A stretch of 64,000 nt of DNA, from NCBI GenBank assembly GCA_038087015.1, contig JASBNA010000010.1, forward strand, positions 310,001 to 374,000, in the 5' to 3' direction. The position numbers and the translations under genes were made by a program. The notes under the pieces are model-generated. The model ran no database searches, was not told where the DNA came from, and saw only the letters and a program-made list of their open reading frames with translations. Positions within the stretch are counted from its first letter, which is position 1. Each line of letters begins with the position of its first letter. Positions 46,351-59,055 of the stretch are shown one piece after another. The DNA comes from Cerrena zonata. Its lineage: Eukaryota > Basidiomycota > Agaricomycetes > Polyporales > Cerrenaceae.

Positions 46351-48984
46351 ATGTCCAACAGCGAATACGATCTTATTTTTGCCGGAGGTACGTTCAGCTC
46401 TTATTACAACGTCCAACGTCTGATCGACTTTCCGACATCTAGGAGGGACTGCCGCATGCGTTATTGTTGGAAGACTCCTGACCGTCAAGCCAGACTTGAG
46501 AATCCTCGTAGTCGAAGCAGGGCCACACACGCAAGATGATCTAGCTCATACCCAACCAGCCCGTTTCATTAACCATCTTCAACCTGACAGTCAAACGGTG
46601 CGATTTTATCAGGCTAAGGAGAGCGAGATTCTCGGGGGGCGTGCTATTGTAGTGCCCACTGGTCGATGTGTTGGTGGAGGCTCTAGCGTGAACTGTGAGT
46701 CCATTCACGTTCGTGTGTTCTATTTACAGTAAAGATGACCGAGATAAACTTATACTAATCAGTTGTTATGTATACGCGTGCCTCCGCGTCGGACTATGAT
46801 GATTGGGCAACGAAATACCAGAATCCGGGATGGAGCTCCGAAGACCTGGTGGCGTTGCTTCAAAAGGCAAATCATTTAATGATTTGAAAACCTAGTGTTA
46901 TATTCACTGTTATTGTTTAGTCAGAGACGTTCCAAGCGCTACCAAATCTACCTACCCATGGATATTCCGGACCGATCAAGGTTTCATATGGAGGTGCAAC
47001 TACCAATGTCGGAAATGACTTTCTCGATGTCGCGGCAGCATACGATAAGCAAAGAAAGTTTACTGACGATCCGAATGGATTGTACTCATGTGATGCTTAC
47101 GGGGTAACTATTCGACTATATTATTCGCAAAAGCATTTTATTGATACTTTGTAATAGCGTTGGCCAAAGTATTTGTTCAACGTAATATCTAGGTCCGAGG
47201 TTGAACTAATGGTGTATTTTTATAGATGGGTCGATAAAGAAACTGGAAAGCGCTCCGACACTGCACACCATTTTCTCTACCCGCATGCTAGCAATCCGAA
47301 TCTCGACATTGTGATTGGCTGTCTCGTCAAGAGAGTAATTTTCCAGTACGTTGCAGAACTTGAATATTTATTACACTGTCGTCGAATAACTCATATATTA
47401 TTAGAGGAGATAAAGCTGTTGGGATCGAGTATCTTCAGGATCCAGCTGTCCATCAAGGTGCATCCAAGGACTCTATTATAGCAACGGCTAGGCAATCCGT
47501 TATACTATCCGCCGGTTCATTCGGCACTCCTGCCATCCTCGAACGATCTGGAATCGGGTCTAGTGCTTTACACAATCAGTTAGGGATCCAGACAGTGGTA
47601 GATCTTCCGGGTGTAGGAGAAAATTATCAAGGCATGTTCTTCTCTGAACCTACGTGACCCAGAGCCTAACTGCTTTCCAGATCACTGCGGCGTTTTCTCG
47701 AACTATCACGCAAGTGATGAGTCTGACACACTTGATGGTATAGCTCGTGGTAACGAGAACGAGATCCAGAGTAACTAATTATACATATTCTTGCTGTTGT
47801 GAATACTGACACGGTATTCTCAGAGTGGTCTGCCCAATGGTTGGCCGATGGAAGTGGATTGATGGCGCACAAGTACGTGCGTCTTTTCATCAATAAATAT
47901 ACTGGAAAATTAACAAGTTACCAGTGGGATAGACGCAGGAATCAAGCTTCGTCCCACGAAAGAAGAGGTTGAGAAGATAGGACCTGCGTTTAGCAAGAAG
48001 TGGGAAGCATTTTACGCCAATGCACCCGATAAGCCTGTAATCTGGCTTGGTACGATGGCTCAGTATGTCTTATTGTGATTTGCGATGTAACTGCTGTTGA
48101 ATACCATCCATTTAGGTTTGTCGGAGATTTCTCTACAGCTCCAAACCAAAAGTTTTTCACTGTTCCTTTCTATGCAGAACATCCCTCTGCAAGGGGACAT
48201 GTCCATATCACCTCTGCTGAAGATGTCCTTGCTTCCCCAGATTTCCAGCCTAAATACCTCATGCCGTAATATACTCCTCTATGTTCCTGCTGTTCAAAAT
48301 ACTCACCAGAAAATAGGCCTGAAGATAAGGAACTTTTCATATGGGGATACAAGAAGGCCCGGGAATATGCCCGTCGAATGAAATGCTATAGAGGCGAATA
48401 TAAACCGTACCACCCATCATTCACCGAAAGAAGTGATGCCGCCTTCAAAGAAGATCCCATGCCTGTGCCCACTGACACACCTAATATCATTTACTCGAAG
48501 GAAGATGATGAAGCTATTTGGAAACATCTGCAATCTTACTGTGAGTATCACTAAGTACGGTCTATAGTTTTCACTGACATCGCTCTGCAATAGTAAATAC
48601 GACTTGGCATTCGGTAAGTCTGATACGATGTGCTCTAAGCTATGACTAATGAAATACAATCCAAGATCGGTACTTGTGCTATGAAGCCTAGAGCAGAAGG
48701 TGGCGTGGTCGACAGCCGTTTGAATGTATATGGTGTACGAAATCTCAAGGTTGCTGGTATGCACTTTTGTATCCTCCATCGTATTTGTGCCCTGTTTACG
48801 CCTGTTTATAGACTTGTCAATATGCCCTGGAAATGTTGCGGCTGTGAGTGGCAGCTATTCAACTATCAATATCGAATTGGATTAACCTATTGATTGTGCT
48901 TAGAATACATACTCTACGGCTCTACTCGTCGGAGAGAAAGCAGCTTGTATTATAGCACAGGAACTTGGTATCCAAGGTGTTTAA
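46351..48984 (+). CDS. GMC-family alcohol (methanol) oxidase, FAD-dependent
   Basis: Start MSNSEYDLIFAGG; after a 50-60 nt intron the FAD-binding GGGTAACVIVGRL and the VVEAGP strand follow. The second GMC signature region GRAIVVPTGRCVGGGSSVN and then FVMYTRASASDYDDWA, GWSSEDL, and KSVYGG-like segments are present. The block LSAGSFGTPAILERSGIG is the GMC signature 2. The C-terminal block TTWHSIGTCAMKP, GGVVDSRLNVYG and NVAANTYSTALLVGEKAA contains the catalytic His and the His/Asn partner. The RWPK-WVD and DTAHHFLYPH segments point to the alcohol oxidase subgroup (EC 1.1.3.13). About 650 residues in ten or so exons. It oxidises short primary alcohols, giving aldehyde and H2O2; in wood-decay fungi this H2O2 supports lignocellulose attack. 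The C-terminus lacks an SKL-type peroxisomal signal. Confidence 0.9.
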
Positions 48985-49556
48985 TTACATTCAGGATAAA
49001 ATAAAAGTGATACGGTAGACTACATGATACGTTGATGTCGTACTGTACTTCTTGGGAGAATACAGCAGTGCGTCCGGAAGCATACTATTTGAGGCGCGTA
49101 GATCACACCCCTACTATGCCTAGAAGGGTATGCATATCACATGAAGGCTACGAACATCTCACAGCGGAGAGTCTAACTTGCAACCTAAGAGCGTAAGTAA
49201 TTAACGTGTTAAAGAGATTAAAAAATTTTTTTCAGACAAACAGGCCGTAATAGAAGCGTGACTTCCCGCGTTCAATACTCCATATATGGCATGTTGTGTG
49301 GTATTTCGCCGTGACTTTGTGACACTACAAAACATGCGAAAGATATTTTGGATGTTCTTCGCAAGTTGAAAGTTAATTACTTGCACTCAAAGGTCACAAG
49401 CTGGATTCTCCGCTGTGTCCGGAAATATGCTAGGCACGAGCTACAAAAGGTAATTGTCTTAAAGCTATTGCCAAACACACACAAACAACATGTACAGTAT
49501 AGCGGCCCCCGGGGAATCACTGGCAGGATGAAGTTACTGAAGCTCTGACTCCTTGC
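48985..49556. other. Intergenic region
   Basis: AT-rich, with a run of eight T at about 49227-49234. No coding signal recognised. Confidence 0.5.
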
Positions 49557-51587
49557 TTGATTGCTACTCTATTTGCTACAGAACTCATTGCCTCAAATAA
49601 GCACAAAACATTTCATGATCTGCCCATAGAACTCTTGCATCGGATCGTGAAATACGTGGACGAACAGCGGCATTTGCCAAAATGGTGGCGAGTTCTATAC
49701 TCTCTTTCTCAAGTGAACCGTCGCATGCATGACATATGCAACCCACACTTAGAAGATTTAAACCCTCGATTTTCCTCATACGACACCTATATGCGAAAAC
49801 TGAGTAGTCTGGATACAGGTGATAATGGTTCAAATGCACAACACGTAGGGTAGGCACCTTTTTACGTGTCAATTGTCTTGACTGACTTCATTTACAACAT
49901 TAAAGTTCTGTTCGTATTGGAACACGCCCTTCGTACGATAATGTTAAAGTTAATCTTTTCGTTGGTTCCGGACTGCGATTTCCGTTCCCCGCTCTACGCT
50001 CATTGGAACTTTGGAATATCATTCCCGAGCGGTTCATCATGACGGAGCTCGGCGAGGCACCGCTCTTGGAAGAATTGACCATGCTGTGGCCAAATAATTA
50101 GTCATTTCCCGAGATAAAGTCTACACCTAGACTCCACACCTTGCGCCTTAACATCATTCCGAATACTCATCCTCATGCGAAACTGGAGAGGGTGTTCAAG
50201 GCATCCCCGACATCTTTTCCTTCCATTGCTACATCGGAGATATTTACCCTCCGATATTGCGAATGGCACCAGAAATTCTGGCTAGGGCTCACTTTCCCGA
50301 ACTCGCGTGTACTCACTCTTCAGCGCACACGGGTCCCGGTTGCATCCATTTTCAATCTTATTCATCACCATCCCACTATTCTGGAAGCGAATCTAGACTT
50401 CGATATCGAAGTCGATGATGGATATCCCATTCTTCACGATGCAGAGTTATCCATCCGACTAGAAGCTATCATTAAACTTATTGATGGCACTGGCACTTGG
50501 CAAGACCCGGATGGAGAACAAGCCTCACTACATTCGGATGATGAGAATAAGTATGTCTCCGCCAATGGCGAAACGATACAATTGGACCAAGCCTTGTTTT
50601 ACCCTTAACTGGAGAACTCATACCCAGATGACATTCCGGATACAAATTATAGCTCACACACCTTTGCATTCAAACGTACTCCTGTGACCCCGGAAGCAAC
50701 GAAATGGAACAAAAATGAAGGAACTGTGGAGCCGAGGTATCAAGAGCTCTCCATCGTCCTTGATAAAAATAAATATCTTCGGCGTGCTGGGTTACCGTTT
50801 GGCCATGTTCATGACTTTTTCCTGTTAGCAGATAAATTTCCTGGTTTGGAAGTGCTGCGATTGATAGGGACAGCCAAGCTCACCGAACGGTTTCATTTTG
50901 AAGAATACATGGTAAGGGAGTAACACTCTGCTCGTAGATCTTTACTAATACTGGTCGAATTGTAGTCCCTTATTGGCACTCGCTTGGAAGCCTGGACCAA
51001 ACTCAGGACAACTGGCGATATGTTTTCGTACGGACGAATACGGATTCCGATGGGATTCAGAGGTCAATGCCCTCTCGAAATGTAGATCCATCCTGGACTT
51101 CCCTACTCCTCCGAGTGATCGAACAGCGTGTCGAAAGCTTCATCATGAGCTTGAGCGCTTACGCGAGGACCCGCGGCCGGTCGATGACCCAGAAACCCCC
51201 AATGTCATTGACAACCTACAATCGCGCATATTCATGGGTGCCAACTTGGAAGGTGATGACCTTACACACATCATGCGCATCTGGAAGTGCCAAAACGAAG
51301 TCAGGACGGCGCGCGTGATGCGTGATTTGTGGAAACACTGTCCGACCTTACAACAACTGGATTGGTACCCACTAATCAAGAACAGCGATTATGATCCCGA
51401 CCCTCAGACATTGTGCAGGTGGCGATTTCTTCGCAAGGGCCATGCCGACAATGACCCTGGTCATCATCTTCATCAGGTTGTATGGGACCTCCGTTGGAAG
51501 GGGTGCCCCCAAGGAAACGCTGATCCTGTGATGATGATCCGAGTCGGCCAAGAATGGAAGCGCGAATTAGACAACTCGTCTATCTAG
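49557..51587 (+). pseudogene. Broken F-box/LRR-like paralogue of the gene at 56509-58532
   Basis: It begins with an F-box-like segment (TFHDLPIELLHRIVKYV, then VNRRMHDICN) and follows the downstream paralogue block by block: GLRFPFPALRSLELW, LHTLRLNIIPNTHPHA, EAIIKLIDGTGTWQDP, FAFKRTPVTP, GHVHDFFLLADKFP, LRLIGT, LQQLDWYP, QEWKRELD. Two in-frame stops interrupt it: TAG at 50099-50101 (the paralogue has Arg) and TAA at 50606-50608 (the paralogue has Gln). A frameshift near 50995-51010 then separates KLR from LAICF. F-box proteins recruit substrates to SCF ubiquitin ligases. This copy is very probably non-functional. Read-through or sequencing error is less likely given three lesions. Confidence 0.88.
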
Positions 51588-52006
51588 ATCTTGATCTACT
51601 GAGGCTAGGAAATAGGTGCATTCAATATCCCAACCCTCCATTCATGTATCCATCCACTGATGTCTCCCTACCTCACAATCCGTATTCAACGATGCTGCAA
51701 TCGCACGAGTTAGATCCTATCATTTCAAATACTAGTCCTGATTAAGGTTGCAATCATTCTACTAGTCCTGCGGAAAACCTATGCGACACGTTACCCCTAC
51801 TACAATCTGTCAAACCGAGAGTCCAATTACCTCGAACTCAATTATCATGAACGCTTGAACTCATGATATATCTCTACGGCACCCTCGTGACAAATGGGAA
51901 AGCCTAAAATAGATTGATGTCCATGAACGTCGGAGCGAACACTGAGCTACAATAAATACTGCGTCGACAATCTGAAGTTGAGCACAGTCTTCTCGCGATA
52001 ACCCTG
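51588..52006. other. Intergenic region
   Basis: No gene recognised. It carries the promoter of the alpha/beta hydrolase. Confidence 0.5.
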
Positions 52007-52969
52007 ATGACTGCAATTGAAGAATTTCTTGACCTCGATGGCAATCGACTACTAGCCTATGCTCACAAAGGAAACCCATCATCCAATGACGTCATCGTAT
52101 TTTTCCACGGAGTCTTTGGAATAGGACGAGTTTCGCCGGCATTATTTGAGAAGGACGTACACTATCTCGCACCCACTCTGCCTGGATGGGGAAATTCCTC
52201 CCCACCACCACCCTCGATGACCTTTCATGATTATCTCTATGAGGTCATTACAGTTCTAGTCACACATTTCCACCCCGTTACGAAGAACATACGACTTTAT
52301 GTCACGGGTGCTTTCTATGGCACAGTAGCAGCGCAGATGTTGTATGGTGCATCATACGACGACTTCCCATTAGGAAAGCAAATAGCCGGTCTTATGTTGG
52401 TGTGCCCACTATCCCCGCCTCACATCCACAAAGACTATGCCAAATGTCTGTCGTGGGGAAGTTATATCACCCTCGGCCCTCCTTCACGTTATCTACCAAC
52501 GATGAAATTTTCACAGCTCACTATCCAAGACCAAGTAACTTCCCCCGAAAAGGCGACAGCTTTCATTCATGGTTCAGTTCAACATAAAATGTCTTCTGAG
52601 GAACGGGAAGCCTTCCAGCGTACCAAAGAGATGCGGAATCTCTCCGAAGGCGAGGCCGAGGCAAAAATAGGACAAATGATGTATCTGAGTGTGGCGAATA
52701 CCTGGGAGGGGTATCTAGCTGTTCCCAAAGTATATCACTCGGGCTGGGGTGGATACGATCCCACTAGTCTGGATGATGAGCATGCGACGAAGCCTGTTCT
52801 TCTCGTTCTTGTACGAGAACATGAGGAGAATATGCTCATGGGAGAGTGGTTGTTGAAACATATGCGTAACGTCCATGGGAGGTATGAAGGTAGTGTCATG
52901 CCGACGGAAGATATCTGGGCGGACTTTCTGGAAAAGGTTCGTCTCGTTCTCAATGTCAGCGGCACTTGA
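52007..52969 (+). CDS. Alpha/beta-hydrolase-fold protein with the nucleophile Ser replaced by Phe
   Basis: Single-exon gene of 320 codons. It shows the fold's oxyanion region (VIVFFHGVFGIG), the strand-turn APTLPGWGNSS and a lid segment. The nucleophile elbow should read G-x-S-x-G but is VTGAFYGTVAAQML; the third position is Phe (codon 52313-52315, TTC). Downstream are YAKCLSWGSYITLGPPSRY and a C-terminal PVLLVLVREHEENM with an acid/His region. The domain order is otherwise complete and no signal peptide is seen. It could be a catalytically dead hydrolase used for binding, or a family with another nucleophile. The substrate is unknown. Confidence 0.85.
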   Translation: MTAIEEFLDLDGNRLLAYAHKGNPSSNDVIVFFHGVFGIGRVSPALFEKDVHYLAPTLPGWGNSSPPPPSMTFHDYLYEVITVLVTHFHPVTKNIRLYVTGAFYGTVAAQMLYGASYDDFPLGKQIAGLMLVCPLSPPHIHKDYAKCLSWGSYITLGPPSRYLPTMKFSQLTIQDQVTSPEKATAFIHGSVQHKMSSEEREAFQRTKEMRNLSEGEAEAKIGQMMYLSVANTWEGYLAVPKVYHSGWGGYDPTSLDDEHATKPVLLVLVREHEENMLMGEWLLKHMRNVHGRYEGSVMPTEDIWADFLEKVRLVLNVSGT

Positions 52970-53712
52970 CGGTTTTTTTAACTTCCATATATGTTTACGC
53001 TCCGCAGTGTAGCACTGCCGTATATAGCGGGGTTCCTACCGGCCGGCGAGATCTCCCGTCTCCGATGTCTAGTCACGATTGTCATAGTCATGCGGCATGA
53101 GTATCAGGTATTGCACAGACATATTGGCTACCGAGCTATTTCAATATTTTGTGCTGACAGAACTAGATCGGTCAAGGTCCGAATCTTTCAACGCACCATG
53201 TGTCCCTGAGATGACAAGCTGTAGACAAATTCAAACCTAAAATACGACAGCTAATGCCCCTGATTGAACTAGTGTTCCACCTCTTACTAGTGGCTGCCCT
53301 TGTCCCTCTTGCCACTGTCGACTAACAGCGGAAGGCCCTACGTACTGCCTCGGCGATCTCACGAGGTGCTTAGAGATGCCCGAAGCTACTCCCTACACAC
53401 CTACAATTACAACCCGAGAATATTGTTCCCTAGATAGCTGCCGGGGTTCTTCATTAGCTCAAACATATCTCACGGGACCATATTGCTACCTTCGAGAACC
53501 GTCGAAGCTTCTTTCTAACGGACAGATGCCACATTGACTCCCGGGTTTGTGTGAGACAAGTACTTGTTCTCTCTGCTACTTCCTTTTCGACCACCTCGCC
53601 CGAACTCTGATGTCTATTTCAGCTCGTTCATGCGGGAGCACGAGTTACGGTTATAAGGGTGACCCGACCTCCTCACTCTTGTTCCTACACGTCGATTGTC
53701 AGAATAGGCCGT
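52970..53712. other. Intergenic region
   Basis: No gene recognised. The ORF at 53547-53801 overlaps the first exon of the esterase in another frame. Confidence 0.5.
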
Positions 53713-56120
53713 ATGTTTCGCTCAATTGCTTGGTTTTTGCTGTCTTTCGTTATCAGTTCCATCACCTGCTCGAATCGTACTCCAACGGTTCATTTGGATG
53801 ACGCTACCCTGCATGGTACATTCGACGGCGTGGCTAACCGATTTTTAGGAATTCCATTTGCCAAACCCCCGTACGTGTTTTTATCACTTTGCAACTTTTC
53901 TTTCAACTGACAATGTGTCAGAACGGGAAACCTTCGTTTCAGACTCCCTGTACCGAATTCTCCATATTCGGGCAACATATCTCTAACCCAGTTCGGAAAT
54001 TCTTGCCCACAACAACTCACGAATATTACGATCCCGGACACTTTGCCTCGGAATGTGTCCGATACCATATCCAATTTGACTGGAAGGATTTTCAGCCCCA
54101 TGCCAGGGAGCGAGGACTGTGCGCCATTTCACTGCTCATGAGAGAGACGCTACTTATATGATACGCATACTCTAGGTTTGTATCTCAATGTATTCGCCCC
54201 ACCACAGGCGACACCTAGGTCGAGCCTGCCGGTTGTTGCGGTCAGTGCTACTTTCTTGCTATCTATCCCCTGCCTCTAATTGTATCTTCGGCTTTTGAAG
54301 TGGATTCCTGGAGGTAAAGTGAATAATTACTCGGTGATATGACAAGCTTTAAGTAGATCTACACAGGCGGATTTGAAATTGGCACTGCGTCCACGTAAGT
54401 TATTGCGGGTTCCTGTACGAAACATCAACTGAACCTCGTTACAGGTTCAACGGAACCGCAATAATAGAACGGTCTCTCCAGTTAGGGGAGCCTGTCATCT
54501 ATATAAGCATCAATTACCGGTAAGTCAATCACCCTTCAGTTCCTTTACGATTTCGCTTATGTTTTTAAGTCTCAATGGTATGTCCCGTTCGCAGGTCTAT
54601 TCGAATCCATCCTGAGGTACAATTCAGCCTTCGGATTTTTACCTGGTAAGGAAGTCAAAGCTGCTGGAATAGGTAATCTAGGTCTCCAAGATCGTCAGTA
54701 CAATCTCCTCATATTCTCTTCGCATGTCTAATATCTGTACTAGAACGCCAAGCACTGCGTTGGATCCAAACTTATGTTCGTGCTTTCGGGGGTGATCCAA
54801 CACGGGTTACATTGTACGTCATCTACATGAGAGCTATGCGGTTGCTACAGTTCTAATTCATCATACGTAGATGGGGTCAGTCCGCTGGGGCCATATCTGT
54901 TGCTCTTCAGTTGTTCGCGTACGATGGTAATACAGAAGGCTTGTATCGCGGTGCAATCATGGAATCAGGCACATATATTCCGTTTGGCGATATCACAGAT
55001 GGGCAACAATATTACGACGCCCTTGTTCAGCAGACCGGGTGCTCGAATTCTACTGATACTTTAACATGTTTACGAGAGGTGCCTTTCGAGCAACTTATGA
55101 TTGCGGTTAATGCTTCGCCAAGTATCATGTCATTCCAGGTCAGCATATTCCACCATTACCTCACTCAACAGAATGTTAATCATCAAATCCCACAAGTCTA
55201 TTATACTGGCTTGGGTTCCTCGTGCTGATGGAATATTTATGCCCGATTCTTTCCAACGTGCCCTGATTGATGGAAAGGTTGCCGATGTTCCACTCATTAC
55301 TGGGGTGAGTACATTTTGATCTGCTCTGTTATTCCTTGTTGGTGAACCTCGACCCAGGACGTTGATGATGAAGGCACAATATTCTCACTTGCGGCGTTAA
55401 ATATTTCGTACGTGATATCGCTCTCATCGCGCAATATATTAACTTACGTGGCCCAACAGAACGGACGAAGATTTCCGCAAATATACCCATACAATATTCT
55501 TCCCTCAGGCTTCACCAGAAAATATCGACACCTTGGCCCGCTTGTACCCTGAAGATCCAGCGCTAGGATCACCTTTCGACACAGGATTCGAAGGAGCTTT
55601 TACCCCTCAATTCAAACGTACCTCTGCGTTTATTGGCGACTTGATCTTCCAAGGCCCCCGCAGATTCTTCTCTCAACTACTCTCTGAGAAGCAAAATGTT
55701 TGGAGTTTCAGTAAGCAACGTTATGACCTTCCAGTCCGATGATTCTCAATATTATCGTTTCAGTCTTCAAAAGAAATAAACTTGCATCGCCATTCGGCAC
55801 TGTAAGGACTTCTTACCACATATGCACCCAATAAGCTCACGCCTCATCTTCTCTAGCAACACGGAGCAGACTTAGGAGTGGTTTATCAGCCAGGAGACCT
55901 CACGGATAATGTGGTCAACTTCATTAACCATCTCGATCCGAACGGTCGTCGTGTTGACCAGAACGAAATCACTTGGCCACGTTACACGAAGAGCTCTCCC
56001 AGACTACTCAGTTTCGTCGATGGCTCTAAGCCACAAGTTATTATTACAGACACATTTCGCTCGGAGGCAATAGCCTTTCTTACAAATTTGACGTTGGAGC
56101 ATCCTCTTGCAAGCAAGTAG
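53713..56120 (+). CDS. Secreted type-B carboxylesterase/lipase
   Basis: The start is placed at 53713, where MFRSIAWFLLSFVISSITCS is a good signal peptide. The in-frame ATG at 53659 would bury it. Splicing about ten short introns gives FLGIPFAKPP with GNLRFRLP, SEDCLYLNVF (the type-B signature 2), WIPGGGFEIGTAS (oxyanion), RWIQTYVRAFGGDPTRVTLWGQSAGA (nucleophile Ser in GQSAG), and GVYHGADLG-like QHGADLG with the catalytic His. Cys and N-glycosylation sites are scattered, as in secreted esterases of about 540 residues. It hydrolyses carboxylic esters (lipids, feruloyl or other esters); the substrate is undetermined. The neighbours are an alpha/beta hydrolase and F-box paralogues. Confidence 0.9.
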
Positions 56121-56508
56121 GCATCACGACCCGAATACTGCAGAGCCAAAGGATTTTAGAGCTACCATTCGGCGTAGGCATGTACCGTTTTTTACTCCGA
56201 ATAAAAGTGTCATATTGAAGGCAGAAGAGATGTGTCGTAGAATTGTCACCGACCATGTAGCTTGAAGAATGTTGATGAGTATTGGATCAACCCTTCGGAC
56301 GCTTAAACGTTGTCGTTCGTTAACATTCAACATTCAACATTCAACATTCAAGTATACTGTAAGTACTATATTGGCGAAATATGGTACATGTCTAGACTCC
56401 GCTATCAAACATATGTAAATATTAACATACTGGAACAAACAGCAGTTTCTCCGGCTAGATTATGATTATCGGATCGCTACTAGTAAACCTGTCACTCTCT
56501 CATAACTC
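56121..56508. other. Intergenic region with a short tandem repeat
   Basis: It contains four perfect copies of ACATTCA at 56323-56350. No gene. Confidence 0.6.
56323..56350 (+). repeat. Tandem repeat (ACATTCA)x4
   Basis: Four head-to-tail 7-nt units lie upstream of the F-box gene. Confidence 0.95.
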
Positions 56509-58532
56509 ATGGCGTCGGCTGAGCGAGAATCTCTTCAGGACCTTCCAAATGAACTTCTAGACATGGTTATACGAAATCTGGGGAGACGGCAAGGTCTCCG
56601 GCACAGTATGCCTCAGCGGTGGAGAGCCTTACACCATCTCTCCCTCGTAAACCATCGCCTGTATGACATCTGCATCCGACACCGCCTAAAGGATAAAGAC
56701 ATTTGTTTCTCTTCTTACGAGGGTTACATTCAGAATTTGTCGAAGATTGGCTCAGATATAAGAGATGAATATACCACCCATGGACGGTATGCGATCTTTG
56801 CGATTATCTAGTTCAAATTTATTGATTTTGACGTCTCTGTATGAAGCTGTATTCGTATCGGATCGCGCTCTCAGCTTGGCAACGAGAATCCCCCTCTGGT
56901 CTCCGAGCTGCAGTTCCCGTTCCCCTCTCTGCGCTCGCTGGAGCTCTGGCACCTCATTCCCGAGCGGCCCATCATGACGGTACTCAGCGAACTACCATTC
57001 TTGGAAAAGTTGACCATGCCTTGGCCATATAATCGTCCATTTCCCGAAGTAGGCCTTACACCCAAGCTCCACACTCTGCGCCTCAACATCATGCCAAACA
57101 CTGATCCTCATGCGACACTGGAGACAGTGTTCAATGCTTCTCCGACGGTTCTATCTACCATCACGACATTGGAAATAGCTTTCCCCGAATCCTCACGATG
57201 GCCAGAGAGATATTGGATAAACCTCACATTCCCGAGATTGGAGGTTCTGAACCTTCGGGGCATGCGAGCTTTGGTTCCGTCCATTTTCCATTTCATACAT
57301 CGTCATCCCACAATTCTAGAGGCAAATATCAATTTCAACTTGGTACGGGAGGATACCTTTGGAAACGATGGCTCGCTTTCCATTCGACTGGAAGCTATCA
57401 TCAAATTGATTGATGGCACTGGTACCTGGCAGGATCCGCAGGGAAACCAAACAGTGTTCTCTCCGGATGCAGGCCATTATTTCACCAATGAAGGGAGAAA
57501 GATAGTGCTAGATCAAACCCTGCTTTGCCCTCAACTCAACTACTCGTACCCAGACGACATCCCGAATACATACTTCGGTTCGACAACCTTCGCCTTCAAA
57601 CGCACACCCCTTACCCCGGGAGCCACACAATGGAACAAACACGAAGGCTCTCCTGAGCCGAGGTATCAAGCGACGGAGCTTTCGATCTTTCTCGTTGCTA
57701 ATGAATATTTACTTGAGGCCCAGCTACCTTACGGTCACTTTCATGATTTTTTCCTTCTAGCTGAGAAATTTCCTGCTCTGGAAGTACTCCGATTGATAGG
57801 GTCGATCCCAATCCCCGACTCATTCGGCTTCGAGGACTATATGGTCAGTGACAGGTATATTTCCTACCGGCACTTACTGATGTTAGATTGCTGTAGACCC
57901 TTATTGGCTCTCGATTGAAACCTTGGACTAAACTGCAAGAACTCGCGTTGTGTTTCTGCACTGGCAAGGTCACAGACGAAGACGATTACGACGACTTCGA
58001 GGATAAAGAGAACGGTGCAGATCAGTTTCTATGGAATGAAGATGAAGATTCCGATGCTTGGGAAGGATCCATCCTAGACTCAGCCTTTCCTCCGAGCGAT
58101 AGAGAAACGGATTTCGTCCAGGCCGAGTTAGAACGTTTATCTACGGATCCTGCTATTACGACAGAACCAGATGATGATGTAACATCGCAAGCGATCATGA
58201 AGGACCCGTTGACTGAGGATGATACTCTAACTCGCATGACTCGTATCTGGCGATCGCACAACAGAGAGAGAACAACGCGGGTGATGCGTGAAATATGGGA
58301 GTCTTGTCCGACCTTGCAACAATTGGATTGGTACCCAGAGAACGGTAGTTATCCCAACCCAAGCTCACTGAGCAGATGGAGATTCTTTCCAAGGGACGGA
58401 CAGGATCCGTGTCGGGTTCTATGGGACCTCCATTGGGAAGGGTGTTCTGGAGGAAAGCCTGATCCCATCATGACCGTTCTAGTCGGACAGGAGTGGGAGC
58501 GCGAGTTAGACATATCGTCCATGGAACCTTGA
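56509..58532 (+). CDS. F-box/LRR-like protein, intact paralogue
   Basis: Start MASAERESLQDLPNELLDMV with an F-box (DLPNELLDMVIRNL, RWRALHHLSLVNHRLYDIC). An intron with donor near 56787 and acceptor near 56850 joins it in frame to a segment reading FPFPSLRSLELWHLIPERP. A second intron (about 57843-57895) leads into LIGSRLKPWTKLQELALCF. The middle has LRR-like leucine spacing (LHTLRLNIMP, LEVLNLRGM, LEVLRLIGS). A low-complexity Asp/Glu loop (DEDDYDDFEDKEN) precedes LQQLDWYPENGS and the conserved WDLHWEGC...LVGQEWEREL end. F-box proteins are SCF substrate adaptors. Such lineage-expanded families are common in Agaricomycetes. Compare the broken copy at 49557-51587. Confidence 0.87.
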
Positions 58533-59055
58533 GGCTTGGAGAGAGGTGCATTCACTCTCTACTCTCTACCTGTTTGTCGGTTTATTGATTTGTCTCTCAA
58601 TTAGTCCGCCTCTCGTTTGTATTAAAGCATGTATAATCGTACTGCTCTAAATGCTGCCGATGTCCCATCGCGGTAGCGCTTGTAAACAACCTCAGACTGT
58701 GGATACATGGTATAGTCTCTGGTTTGCAAAATAGTGGAAATTCCGGTCTATCTGTGCTTGTATCTATAAAACGAAATCGATAATATAAATCGAAAACCTC
58801 AATGTATTCATATTTCATATGCTCTACATCGAGCTCCCGGGAACGGAGTAGCACTGGATCGAACACCCTTTCCATCTGCACTGTCCCGCGTCTACAAAAT
58901 ACTATAGTCGGTATCTTATTCTTTGTGATTCTCATACGGGTGAGATATTCGATCATGTCAGGGCAGAAAGAGGTATTACAAGCGTCCAAGAGCTTGTGAT
59001 ATATACATAGGTCTACCCTACATTCGTATTTAGATAATGAAAAGGTAATGTCTCT
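58533..59055. other. Convergent intergenic segment with an unassigned minus-strand ORF
   Basis: An ORF at 58597-58989 (minus, 130 codons) reads plausibly like protein (CPDMIEYLTRMRI, ELDVEHMKYEYIEVFDLYY). It lacks a recognised domain and a clear start context. It may be a relic of an F-box C-terminal half. Confidence 0.3.
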
